A DNA stretch of 64,000 nt. Origin: Trichlorobacter ammonificans (GTDB lineage: Bacteria > Desulfobacterota > Desulfuromonadia > Geobacterales > Pseudopelobacteraceae). Location: contig NZ_OW150024.1 of NCBI RefSeq assembly GCF_933509905.1, forward strand, positions 1,662,001 through 1,726,000, written 5' to 3'. The position numbers and the translations under genes are program-made. The notes under the pieces were generated by a model. It was not told where the DNA came from. It did not search any database and was given only the letters and a program-made list of their open reading frames with translations. This document shows, piece after piece, positions 22,706 through 30,875 of the stretch. Position 1 is the first letter of the stretch. Every line of letters starts with the position of its first letter.

Positions 22706-24091
22706 TCAGACCGGAGCAACCGGCTTCTCGATGCGGTGTTTCCTGGTCAGGTCGTAGAGGGTGGGCCTGCTGATCCCCAGGGCTTCCGCCGCCTTGGCCA
22801 TGTTATGCTTCTGGCTTTCGATGGCCGACAGGATCATTTCCCGCTCGATCATCTCCCGGGCATCCCGCAGCGTCAGCCTGCTGAACGCCTGCAGCGCCTC
22901 CCGGGGCGGTGCGCGCAGGGAGAAATCCAGCGCCTCCGGCTCCACCAGCGGCGAATCGGACATGATCACCGCCCGCTGTACCCTGTTTTCCAGCTCCCGC
23001 ACGTTGCCGGGCCACTCGTAGGTCTCCAGCAGCGTGACCGCCTCGCTGCTGAAGCCCCGCATCTTCTTGTGGTTTTCAGCGGCGAAGCGTTTCAGGAAGG
23101 CCTTTGCCAGCAGCATGATGTCCCCTCCCCGTTCCCGCAGCGGCGGCAGGCTGATCCTGACCACCGAAATCCGGTAGTAGAGGTCCTCCCGGAAGCTCCC
23201 CTCCTCCGCCTCCTTGGTGATGTTCCGGTTGGTGGCGGCGATGATCCGCGTATCAACGGCAATATCCTCCCGTCCCCCCACCCGCTGCAGTTTCTTTTCC
23301 TGGAGAAAACGGAGCAACTTGACCTGCAGGTTCAGCGGAAGCTCGCCGATTTCGTCGAGGAACAGGGTTCCCTTGTGGGCGTACTCAACCTTCCCCTGCA
23401 CCCGGCTGTGGGCGCCGCTGAAGGCTCCCTTCTCGTAGCCGAACAGCTCGGCCTCGATCAGGTTTTCGGGGATGGCGCCGCAGTTGATGGCGATGAACGG
23501 TCCCTGCCTCCTGCCGCTTAACGCGTGGATCGCCTTGGCCACCAGCTCCTTGCCGGTACCGCTTTCACCGGTGATCAGTACCGACGCGTCACTGGCCGCC
23601 ACCTTGCGGATGGCGGCATAGACCTCGTGCATGCCGGCTGACTGGCCGATGATGCCGCCCGGCGCATGGTTCTGTCCCTCGGCAACGGCGAACAGGCGGG
23701 CCTGCTCCCGCTCGATGGCCGCAAGGTTGAAGGCCCGCTGCAGGATCACCTTGAGCACCGGGATCTCCAGCGGCTTGCAATAGTAGTCACAGGCACCGTC
23801 GCGGACCGCCCGCAGGGCATGCTCCCGTTCAGCGCTGCCGGTGATCATGATCACCTTGGTGGCCGGGGCCATGCGCAGCACCTCCTCCAGGCAACGGAAC
23901 CCCTCTGTCGAGCCGGATTCGTCGGGCGGCAGCCCCAGGTCCAGGGTCATCACCGCCGGCTGGTGCTTCTTGAACAGCGACAGCGCCTCCTGCCGGTTTG
24001 CCGCCGAGAGCGTCTCGTAGCAGCCGGCCAGTCCCCAGCGCAACTGGCTGCGGATCTCCTCACGGTCTTCAACAATGAGCAGCTTTTCCAT
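22706..24091 (-). CDS. prsR: PEP-CTERM-box response regulator, sigma-54 activator
   Basis: A 461-residue NtrC-family regulator. Receiver domain with phospho-acceptor D51 (MTLDLGLP), AAA+ domain with Walker A GESGTGKE (175-182) and the sigma-54 contact loop GAFSGA (222-227, Ser replacing the usual Thr), and a Fis-type helix-turn-helix at the end (KAAEALGISRPTLYDLTRK). This is the PrsR family that accompanies PrsK in exosortase loci and is thought to switch on PEP-CTERM genes. The real start is ATG 24091, giving MEKLLIVED; it overlaps prsK by 23 bases. Likely targets in this window are the promoter at 2825 and perhaps the elements at 3722 and 30085. Confidence 0.93.
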   Translation of the reverse strand: MEKLLIVEDREEIRSQLRWGLAGCYETLSAANRQEALSLFKKHQPAVMTLDLGLPPDESGSTEGFRCLEEVLRMAPATKVIMITGSAEREHALRAVRDGACDYYCKPLEIPVLKVILQRAFNLAAIEREQARLFAVAEGQNHAPGGIIGQSAGMHEVYAAIRKVAASDASVLITGESGTGKELVAKAIHALSGRRQGPFIAINCGAIPENLIEAELFGYEKGAFSGAHSRVQGKVEYAHKGTLFLDEIGELPLNLQVKLLRFLQEKKLQRVGGREDIAVDTRIIAATNRNITKEAEEGSFREDLYYRISVVRISLPPLRERGGDIMLLAKAFLKRFAAENHKKMRGFSSEAVTLLETYEWPGNVRELENRVQRAVIMSDSPLVEPEALDFSLRAPPREALQAFSRLTLRDAREMIEREMILSAIESQKHNMAKAAEALGISRPTLYDLTRKHRIEKPVAPV

Positions 24092-26168
24092 AGTCCGCTT
24101 CCTGCCAGAGGCTGTCGGGCTGCATTTTGGGCAGCCGGACGGTGAATTCGGTCCCGCAGCCGCCATTGCTCGTCACTTCAATGGTGCCGCCGTGGGCTTC
24201 GACGATCTGCTTGCTCTGGTACAGCCCGATCCCCAGCCCATGCTGTTTCGTACTGCTGAAGGGACGGAACAGTCGCTGCCGCAGATACGCCTCCGGAATG
24301 CCGCAACCTTCGTCCGTCACACGGAAGTAGGGGGTTTCCTGCTCCCCCACCTCCACCGTCACCGGTTTGCCGTCGCCGGTGGCCTCCATGGCGTTCATCA
24401 CCAGGTTGAGAGCCACCTTCTGCAGTTCCTCCCGGTCGCCGGAGGCAATGGCCGTCGTGCCGGTCACGCGTAAACAGGGCTGCTTCAGCAGGGCCACGGT
24501 CTCATGGGCCACCTGCAGCAGGTCCACCGGAGTGCGCCGCAGGTTCTCCCGCTCCGGCAGGGGGCGCAGACGGGAGATCAGCCCCTGCATCCGCTCCACG
24601 GTGCTCCCCAGGGTGGTCAGCAGCTCCTGCTGAAACTCCGGCAGCGCGATATACTGGCGGGCGTTCTCCAGGGAGAGTGAAACCGCCGAGACCAGGTTTT
24701 TCAGATCATGCACCACGAATCCCGCCACTTTGCCGATGGCCGCCAGCTCCCGCGAGCAGGCCAGTTGCTCGGACAGCCGCAGGTTGAGCAGCGCAAAGGA
24801 GGCCTGCCCCGCCAGGGTCCGCATCAGATCGAAATCCTCGTAGGTATACAGTTCCTCCGGGTTGAGCTGCCTGCCCAGCAGGATGAAACCGTCCAGGTCA
24901 CCTTGACGGGACAGGGGCACCAGGAAGCAGGCCCCCTGTTCCTCGAAATACCCCCGATAACAGCTTCGGTCCAGCTCGGTCACGTTGTCGCGCAGGTCAA
25001 GAATCCAGCGGCTTTCCGCCAGGGAGCGGATCAGCGGGTCTCCGGCATCGAAGCTGAGGCCGCACTCCGTTTCACCGCCTCCGGCACCGTGCTGATACGC
25101 GTCCCGCTCCTGGTTCAGCACGAACAGCACGCCGCTCCCCATGCCGAAGGTATCGCAGAATCCGCACACGATGGCCCGGAGCAGCTCATCGCTGCTGGTG
25201 GCCGCGGAGAGCCGCTCCGTAAAACCCAGCCACTGGTGCCGGTAATCGTACTTGTTGCGATAGAAGTTCTTCTGGATGCAGATGCGGATTCTGCGTCGCA
25301 CCGCCTCGGACAGGAAGATGGCCAGGAGTCCCAGCCCCGCCAGCAGCAGCATGGCCAGGAAGAGGGAACGCTGGAATCCGCCGCCGACGTACCGCATCCC
25401 CTCCCCCGCGATGCCGAGACCGGTTACGTACAGGCCCACGGCAAGCAGCACCACCGACTTGTAGGCCAACTGGGGCGAGACCTGCACCGTGCCGCCGCTT
25501 CCCCGCCTGAAGCGCGAATAGGCGATCAGCGCCATCGCCGCCAGCAGCACCAGGGCGCGGGTGGTGGTTACCTGCATGTCCAGAGCGCGGAAGATGAAGG
25601 CTTGGCTGTAGTAGACGATCAGCACGGCCAGCAGCACCCCGGCCCCCAGCAGCTCGAATTTCATCCGCCAGCGCAGTGCCGGCGGCGTATGCACCAGGGT
25701 CAGCTCCAGGTTGACCAGGGCAACCACCAGCGCCATCAGCAGCACCAGGTAGAAGCTGAACCCCGCCTGCCCCAGGAAGAGGATCTGCTCCACGGCAAAG
25801 TCGGGGGAGTAAATGAAGGAGCGTATCGGCAGCAACAGGGCCCAGGCCGGCAGCGCCAGCGCCAGGAGCGGCACCAGGCGAGCCCGCAGGGGGAGTGCGC
25901 GCAGCCGTTCCTCCCGACCGCAGGTAAGGGAATAGAGCAGCCAGGCCGGTGGCAGCAGCCCCTCCGTCACCAGGGCGCACTTCTTCCAAAGGTACATCTG
26001 TCCCGGCCAGGTGAGGGCCAGCAGGTCGAAAAGCTCCAGGGCCAGGACCACGGCAATGGCCGCCGCCAGGGGATAGGGGGTAGAGGCCCCCTGTTCCCGC
26101 CGCAGGACAAGGGCCAGCAGAAAGGCCAGCCCCCCCGTGATTGCGCTGATGGCGACGATCTGCAGCAT
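24069..26168 (-). CDS. prsK: XrtA/PEP-CTERM system histidine kinase
   Basis: A 699-residue membrane histidine kinase. The first about 300 residues are a multi-helix membrane sensor; a GAF-like region follows (SDELLRAIVCGFCDTFGMGSGVLF), then the H-box FVVHDLKNLVSAVSLSLENA and an ATPase domain with N-box NLVMNAMEAT, DEGCGIPE and GLGIGLYQSK. The unusual HDLKN H-box and polytopic sensor are hallmarks of PrsK. It should phosphorylate PrsR, whose gene overlaps its end. The ORF begins with GTG at 26171; ATG at 26168 is the likelier start. Lies 15 bases after the epimerase gene in the same operon. Confidence 0.93.
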   Translation of the reverse strand: MLQIVAISAITGGLAFLLALVLRREQGASTPYPLAAAIAVVLALELFDLLALTWPGQMYLWKKCALVTEGLLPPAWLLYSLTCGREERLRALPLRARLVPLLALALPAWALLLPIRSFIYSPDFAVEQILFLGQAGFSFYLVLLMALVVALVNLELTLVHTPPALRWRMKFELLGAGVLLAVLIVYYSQAFIFRALDMQVTTTRALVLLAAMALIAYSRFRRGSGGTVQVSPQLAYKSVVLLAVGLYVTGLGIAGEGMRYVGGGFQRSLFLAMLLLAGLGLLAIFLSEAVRRRIRICIQKNFYRNKYDYRHQWLGFTERLSAATSSDELLRAIVCGFCDTFGMGSGVLFVLNQERDAYQHGAGGGETECGLSFDAGDPLIRSLAESRWILDLRDNVTELDRSCYRGYFEEQGACFLVPLSRQGDLDGFILLGRQLNPEELYTYEDFDLMRTLAGQASFALLNLRLSEQLACSRELAAIGKVAGFVVHDLKNLVSAVSLSLENARQYIALPEFQQELLTTLGSTVERMQGLISRLRPLPERENLRRTPVDLLQVAHETVALLKQPCLRVTGTTAIASGDREELQKVALNLVMNAMEATGDGKPVTVEVGEQETPYFRVTDEGCGIPEAYLRQRLFRPFSSTKQHGLGIGLYQSKQIVEAHGGTIEVTSNGGCGTEFTVRLPKMQPDSLWQEADYGKAAHC

Positions 26169-26183
26169 CACACCGTCCGTTTC

Positions 26184-27212
26184 TCAGTTCCGGTCCTTCA
26201 GGTACCAGCCCATGGCCGCATCCAGTCCCCGGTCAAGGGTGTAGGCCGGTTCATACCCCAGAAGCTGCTGTGCGCGGCTGATGTCGGCCTGGGAGTGCAA
26301 CACGTCTCCGGCCCGGAATTCGCCGTAGAGCGGACCGGTTGTCGGAAGCGGGGCGCCGTGGTCGCTCAGCCGCTCGGCAAGGGCCCGGTACAGCTCGTTT
26401 AAGCTGGTGCGCTGGTTGAGCGCCACGTTGTAGACCTGGTTGAGGGCGGCCCGGTTGCTGGTTACTGCCGCCAGCAGGTTGATCTGCACCACGTTCTTGA
26501 TGTAGCAGAAGTCCCTGCTGGTCTCGCCGGTGCCGTTGATCCGCACCGACTCCCCCCTGCCCAGGGCCGCAATCCAGCGCGGAATGACGGCGGCATAGGC
26601 ACCGTCGGGGTCCTGGCGGGGGCCGAAGACGTTGAAATAGCGCAGCCCGATGGTCTCCAGGCCGTAGAGCTGCGCAAACACGCCGGCGTACAGCTCGTCG
26701 GCCAGCTTGCTCACCGCATAGGGAGAAAGCGGACTGCCGCAGGTTTCCTCCACCTTGGGCAACCCCGGATGATCGCCGTACACGGCGCTGCTGGAGGCAT
26801 ACACGAAGCGGGGCACACCGGTTTCGCAGGCTGCCTTCAGCAGGGTCAGCGTGCCGGAGACGTTGTTCTCGTTGCAGCCCAGGGGGTCCTCGATGGAACG
26901 CGGCACCGAACCGAGGGCGGCCTGGTGCAGGATGACATCAGCTCCCCGGCAGACCAGACGACAGGTGTCACGGTGCCGGATATCCCCCTCGATGAACGTG
27001 AAGCGTCGCCACTGTTTTTCACTGACCAGGCCGTTCACCTCCGCCAGGTTTTCCGGCTTGCCGGTGGAGAAGTTGTCGAGCCCCACCACCTGCTGATCCA
27101 GGTGCAGCAGTTCTTCCAGCAGGTTGGAACCGATAAAACCGGCCACGCCGGTGATCAACCAGCGTTTCGGCCTGCTGCGCAGCTCGTTTTTCAGCTCGTC
27201 GTACACTGACAT
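26184..27212 (-). CDS. UDP-N-acetylhexosamine 4-epimerase (WbpP/TviC type)
   Basis: A 342-residue extended short-chain dehydrogenase/reductase. NAD-binding [15 protein letters not shown] near residue 26, DNFSTG, catalytic Ser in [18 protein letters not shown] with the YxxxK pair, and [25 protein letters not shown]. The N-terminal extension before the NAD motif and the sequence style fit the WbpP/TviC group, which interconverts UDP-GlcNAc/GlcNAcA and the Gal-configured forms. ATG 27212 is favoured by GGAGGG upstream; a GTG at 27242 overlaps the previous stop and is an alternative. With the dehydrogenase before it, it would supply a UDP-N-acetylhexosaminuronic acid for the polysaccharide. Confidence 0.85.
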   Translation of the reverse strand: MSVYDELKNELRSRPKRWLITGVAGFIGSNLLEELLHLDQQVVGLDNFSTGKPENLAEVNGLVSEKQWRRFTFIEGDIRHRDTCRLVCRGADVILHQAALGSVPRSIEDPLGCNENNVSGTLTLLKAACETGVPRFVYASSSAVYGDHPGLPKVEETCGSPLSPYAVSKLADELYAGVFAQLYGLETIGLRYFNVFGPRQDPDGAYAAVIPRWIAALGRGESVRINGTGETSRDFCYIKNVVQINLLAAVTSNRAALNQVYNVALNQRTSLNELYRALAERLSDHGAPLPTTGPLYGEFRAGDVLHSQADISRAQQLLGYEPAYTLDRGLDAAMGWYLKDRN

Positions 27213-27238
27213 GGCGCCATCCCTCCGGTTCGTGGTTA

Positions 27239-28525
27239 TCACAGCTGCCAGACCCTGATGCCGGCATGCTGCAGGGAGGCGGCATCAAAGGTTCCCTTGA
27301 CATCGATCAGCACCGGATTGTCGGCCAGCAGGGGAAACAGTCTCTCCGGCGACCAGTTCCGGTAGGTTTCATGGGCAACGGCGGAGATCAGCGCCGCAGC
27401 CGGCTGCATGTTCTCCAGCTCCAGCAGGGGCACGCCGTACTCCCGCAGCGCCTCCTCCGGGTCGGCCAGGGGATCGTGCACCTGCACGGTGACGCCGTAC
27501 TCCTGCAGTTCGCGGATGATGTCCATTACCTTGGAATTGCGCAGGTCCGGACAGTTTTCCTTGAAGGTCAACCCCAGCAGGCTGACCACGCTGCCGGCAA
27601 CCCGGTGGCCGGCATGGATCATCTCCTTGATGGTGCGCTGGGCAATGAACTTGCCCATGCCGTCATTGATCCGCCGCCCCGCCAGGATCACCTGCGGCAG
27701 GTAACCGATCTTCTCCGCCTTGTGGGTCAGGTAGTAGGGATCGACACCGATGCAGTGCCCCCCCACCAGCCCCGGCTTGAAGGGGAGAAAGTTCCACTTC
27801 GATCCCGATGCTTTCAGCACTTCTCCCGTATCAATTCCCAGCCTGTCGAAGATCAGGGCCAGCTCGTTCATCAGGGCGATGTTCAGGTCCCGCTGGGTGT
27901 TTTCAATCACCTTGGCCGCCTCGGCCACCATGATGCTGGGGGCCCGGTGCACACCCGCCGTCACCACCGAACCGTAGGTATCGGCGATGATCTCCAGGGA
28001 CTCGGCATCCTGGCCGGCAACCACCTTGGTAATGCGGGTAAAGGTATGCTCCCGGTCCCCCGGATTGATCCGCTCCGGGCTGTAGCCGATCTTGAAGTCG
28101 CGCCCCCCGGTAAGCCCCGACACCTGCTCCAGCACCGGCAGGCACTCCTCTTCGGTGGCTCCGGGATAGACGGTTGACTCGTAGACCACGATATCCCCCG
28201 GCTTCAGGATCTGCCCCACCGTCCGGGAGGCGCTGCGCAGCAGGGAAAGATCCGGCTGGTTGGCGTCGTTCACCGGCGTGGGCACGGCAACGATATGAAA
28301 GTCAGCCTGCCGCAGATCGTCTATCTCACTGGTGAAACGGATATCCGCCGCAAACAGCTCCTCGCCCCCCACCTCGCCGGTCCGGTCGTAACCCCGGCGC
28401 AACTCCTGGATGCGGGTCGGGTTGATGTCGTAACCGATGGTGCGGGCGCGCCTGCCAAAGGCAACCGCCACCGGCAGTCCCACGTAGCCGAGTCCCACAA
28501 CGGAAACAGTGCGTTGCTTCTTCAT
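27239..28525 (-). CDS. UDP-N-acetyl-hexosamine 6-dehydrogenase (WbpO/TviB type)
   Basis: A 428-residue nucleotide-sugar dehydrogenase. NAD motif [15 protein letters not shown] at the start, [48 protein letters not shown] and the catalytic Cys loop [15 protein letters not shown]. The ...NDANQPDL and ERINPGD features match the TviB/WbpO group, which oxidises UDP-GlcNAc or UDP-GalNAc to the uronic acid. The frame is open upstream to 28705, but ATG 28525 with AGAGGTG ahead gives the standard [11 protein letters not shown] start. It acts together with the epimerase downstream. Confidence 0.9.
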   Translation of the reverse strand: MKKQRTVSVVGLGYVGLPVAVAFGRRARTIGYDINPTRIQELRRGYDRTGEVGGEELFAADIRFTSEIDDLRQADFHIVAVPTPVNDANQPDLSLLRSASRTVGQILKPGDIVVYESTVYPGATEEECLPVLEQVSGLTGGRDFKIGYSPERINPGDREHTFTRITKVVAGQDAESLEIIADTYGSVVTAGVHRAPSIMVAEAAKVIENTQRDLNIALMNELALIFDRLGIDTGEVLKASGSKWNFLPFKPGLVGGHCIGVDPYYLTHKAEKIGYLPQVILAGRRINDGMGKFIAQRTIKEMIHAGHRVAGSVVSLLGLTFKENCPDLRNSKVMDIIRELQEYGVTVQVHDPLADPEEALREYGVPLLELENMQPAAALISAVAHETYRNWSPERLFPLLADNPVLIDVKGTFDAASLQHAGIRVWQL

Positions 28526-28562
28526 ACGGACACCTCTGGTTGGGCAGTCGTGCGGCAGGCCG

Positions 28563-29195
28563 TCATGACGGCAGAAACCGGCAGAGCTGCGGATAGACTG
28601 CACGGATGAAGCTGATGCCGTCGGCGGCGGCCTGCTGCTCGTCCCCCGTGAACGGCACGGAAATGCGGATGAAGCTGGCATCCTTGCGCCCATGGGCAAG
28701 GGCACCGCTGATGCCGGCCAGTTTCAAACGGTATTCGTCGGCCAGGGTTTCTCCGCGCACCTGGAACCAGTAAAAAAACAGCTCTCTCGTTTCTCCCCGC
28801 TGGTAGACCGCCCGGGCCAGGTTGATGGTGCCCCGGGGCTGCGCCAGGGCCAACCGGTCCGCTGAAAGCTGCTGCCAGCCGGTACCGGGCAGGCAGTGGC
28901 GGGGAGAGTGGATTTCGCCGCTTTCGCTGCCGCCGTCGTGGTAGCCGACGTAGAGTCTGATCCGGCGACCGTCGGCCGACTCGTAGCGCCGGGAGAGATA
29001 GTCGCTGGGACGCAGGATGGCCAGCACATCGCCGCCGAAGGTATCCTGCGAGACCATCCGCCACTCCCCCAGGCTCACCGGGAATTCGGCCAGGGGACGG
29101 GCGACCGGCACCGACGGCATGCTGCGGAACCCGAGGAAGATGCCGGTGACGGCCAACAGCAGCCAGAGGCCGATGAAGCGGCTGCGGGCGATCAT
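28563..29195 (-). CDS. epsI: Exosortase-associated EpsI family protein
   Basis: A 210-residue protein with one N-terminal membrane helix (residues 8-25) and a soluble extracytoplasmic domain. The family motifs are visible: FPVSLGEW near the start, YLSRRY...LYVGYHDGG, and HSPRHCLPGTGW, with the C and H of the EpsI/DUF3485 family. EpsI-type domains accompany exosortases, sometimes fused to them, and are needed for exopolysaccharide production in related systems; the biochemical role is not settled. It overlaps the exosortase stop by 4 bases. Confidence 0.9.
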   Translation of the reverse strand: MIARSRFIGLWLLLAVTGIFLGFRSMPSVPVARPLAEFPVSLGEWRMVSQDTFGGDVLAILRPSDYLSRRYESADGRRIRLYVGYHDGGSESGEIHSPRHCLPGTGWQQLSADRLALAQPRGTINLARAVYQRGETRELFFYWFQVRGETLADEYRLKLAGISGALAHGRKDASFIRISVPFTGDEQQAAADGISFIRAVYPQLCRFLPS

Positions 29196-30028
29196 GACGC
29201 TTTCCCCCGCAACAGCAGTCCCAGGGCCACCAGCATCGCCATGGCCAGGGCAAAGACCGCCAGGCCGGCAAACTCATGAAAAAATCCTTCCGCCACCCTG
29301 GCGCCGTGGTAGCTGGCCAGGATGCCGGTGATGATCACCCGCAGGGCATTGGCGGCGATGGCGATGACGATGGAGGAGAGAATGACGATCCAGCGCTTCA
29401 GCGGCGATATCTGCAGGAAGAAGGCGTAGGCGATGCTCAGGGCCAGGATGGAGACCAGTGAACGGATGCCGCTGCAGGCATCGGCCACCTCCAGGGTGAT
29501 GCCGGGAAACATGATGATGTTGCCGTCGCGCACCACCGTGACCCCCAGCAGGTGCATTACCGCCACCGACACCCGGGAGACGAACTGCTTGAGCGGAAAG
29601 GCGATCTGATCATGGATGATGTAGGGAAGCGGCACCATGAAGAGCAGGTAGCCGATGGGCAGGCGCAGGGTTCTGAACACGCCGCTTCCCCAGATGAAGA
29701 GGACGATGCCGGCAACCAGCACCACCAGGGAGGAACGGATGGTGAAGTACTCAAGCCCCACCGTGCCGATGGTCAGTTGCAGCAGGGCAACGAGGATGAT
29801 GGCCAGTCCCGCCAGCGAGGGGACCACCCGGCTGGCTTTCAGGTCGTCCCAGCGCTCGTAGATGAAGTAGCCGGCAATGAGGGGCACCAGGAAACCGTGG
29901 GCGTAATTGTCGTCCCGGTACCAGTCACCCACCATGCCGGCCACGCTGCGACCATAGAGCAGGGAAACCAGCACCAGGGTCAGGAGCAGTTCAATGCGGT
30001 ACCGATGAAGCGACTCGTAAAAGGTCAT
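29192..30028 (-). CDS. xrtA: Exosortase (XrtA/EpsH family)
   Basis: A 278-residue polytopic membrane protease/transpeptidase with about eight helices. The catalytic triad is complete: Cys185 in EVADACSGIRS, Arg230 in ANALRV and His251 in EGFFHEF. Exosortases recognise the PEP motif of PEP-CTERM proteins, such as the one at 2908, and cleave or transfer them at the outer face of the membrane. The true start is ATG 30028; the ORF extends further but includes no better site. It heads the six-gene operon xrtA-epsI-dehydrogenase-epimerase-prsK-prsR. Assignment to XrtA rather than another subtype rests mainly on the PrsK/PrsR partners. Confidence 0.9.
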   Translation of the reverse strand: MTFYESLHRYRIELLLTLVLVSLLYGRSVAGMVGDWYRDDNYAHGFLVPLIAGYFIYERWDDLKASRVVPSLAGLAIILVALLQLTIGTVGLEYFTIRSSLVVLVAGIVLFIWGSGVFRTLRLPIGYLLFMVPLPYIIHDQIAFPLKQFVSRVSVAVMHLLGVTVVRDGNIIMFPGITLEVADACSGIRSLVSILALSIAYAFFLQISPLKRWIVILSSIVIAIAANALRVIITGILASYHGARVAEGFFHEFAGLAVFALAMAMLVALGLLLRGKAS

Positions 30029-30084
30029 GGGCCACGCCTCTGGAAATGGTTTGTCCGGCAACATCCGCAGCGTTGACCGGAGAG

Positions 30085-30102
30085 AATCATAAACCATGCC
30101 AG
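30085..30102 (-). promoter_or_regulatory. Sigma-54-like element upstream of the exosortase operon
   Basis: On the - strand, CTGGCATGGTTTATGATT, 57 bases upstream of the exosortase ATG. It differs from the element at 3722-3739 at only two positions, and both precede polysaccharide operons. The -12 position is GA, not GC. Confidence 0.45.
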
Positions 30103-30298
30103 GGACGCCAAAACAAAATCGCAATAATTACAAAGCCCTACAAAACCAGCATGGACGCTGGCCGGTCGTGAAAATGTCACGAACCGGAATTGATCTGGCC
30201 CGCTCCGCTCCGGAAGTGATAGAGTGCTGCCAGCTTTTGCCGCACATGTCATGATTGTTGCCGCTGTTAACTTTGGAGATGGGGAAAGGGGGCAGACG

Positions 30299-30553
30299 AT
30301 GAGCCCGGCACCCGATACGCCACAGACGCCGCACGCACCGGACAGCGCCGCCGGGCTGCTGGAACTGGCAACGGCGCGGATGCCTTTCGGCAAATACCGG
30401 GGGCAACTGCTGATCGACCTGCCGGAACCGTACGTGGTCTGGTTTGCGAACAGGGGATTTCCTGCGGGAAAACTGGGGGAGCTTTTGCGGACGGTCTACG
30501 AGATCAAGGTGAACGGCCTGGAATACCTGTTTACGCCGCTCCGGCGGGGGTGA
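30299..30553 (+). CDS. DUF3820 family protein
   Basis: An 84-residue protein carrying the DUF3820 signature MPFGKYRGQLLIDLPEPYVVWF and ending GLEYLFTPLRR. The N-terminal 25 residues are Pro/Ala-rich linker. ATG 30299 follows AAAGGGGG; the ORF could start at 30224, but the family homology begins only after the linker. Function of the family is not established. It is divergent from the exosortase operon. Confidence 0.8.
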   Translation: MSPAPDTPQTPHAPDSAAGLLELATARMPFGKYRGQLLIDLPEPYVVWFANRGFPAGKLGELLRTVYEIKVNGLEYLFTPLRRG

Positions 30554-30823
30554 ACACAACTGTGGCACTATACCACAGGAGCGGCTTGCAAAAACAGACT
30601 GTTTCTTCGGAGCGTAACCGGGTACAGTAAAACCAAGGTAGCGCTACCTGAATCACAAACGCGAACGAAAGGTTGAAAACAGGGACTACAGCAGGTTATC
30701 AGGAACCAGACAGGAGATGCACGTATGACCGAGGACACTCCGCCCGGCTCTTCAGACCACATAGGCAGTATTCGCGGGGCGTCGTAAACGCCCGATCCCC
30801 GTGAAAGGGGAAAACGATTCAGC
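30554..30823. other. Non-coding stretch between DUF3820 gene and the next terminator
   Basis: Contains the inverted repeats TGTGG-N7-CCACA (about 30562) and GGTAGCGCTACC (about 30641), a possible 20-codon ORF and a CCCC-GTGAAA-GGGG hairpin near 30797-30810. No known RNA family is recognisable. Confidence 0.4.
30725..30787 (+). CDS. Possible 20-residue small protein
   Basis: ATG 30725 follows AGGAG at a plausible distance and opens MTEDTPPGSSDHIGSIRGAS. It is followed by a hairpin and a strong terminator, so a short transcript is conceivable. No homology is recognisable; it may be a chance ORF. Confidence 0.2.
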   Translation: MTEDTPPGSSDHIGSIRGAS

Positions 30824-30849
30824 AAAGGCCCGCCAATTGGCGGGCCTTT
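30824..30849. terminator. Bidirectional terminator
   Basis: A perfect 11-bp stem AAAGGCCCGCC/GGCGGGCCTTT with loop AATT. It sits 27 bases beyond the stop of the - strand sensor gene at 30876 and can also end + strand transcription. Confidence 0.85.
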
Positions 30850-30875
30850 CACGTTTGAGGCAACCGGCGCGGCCG

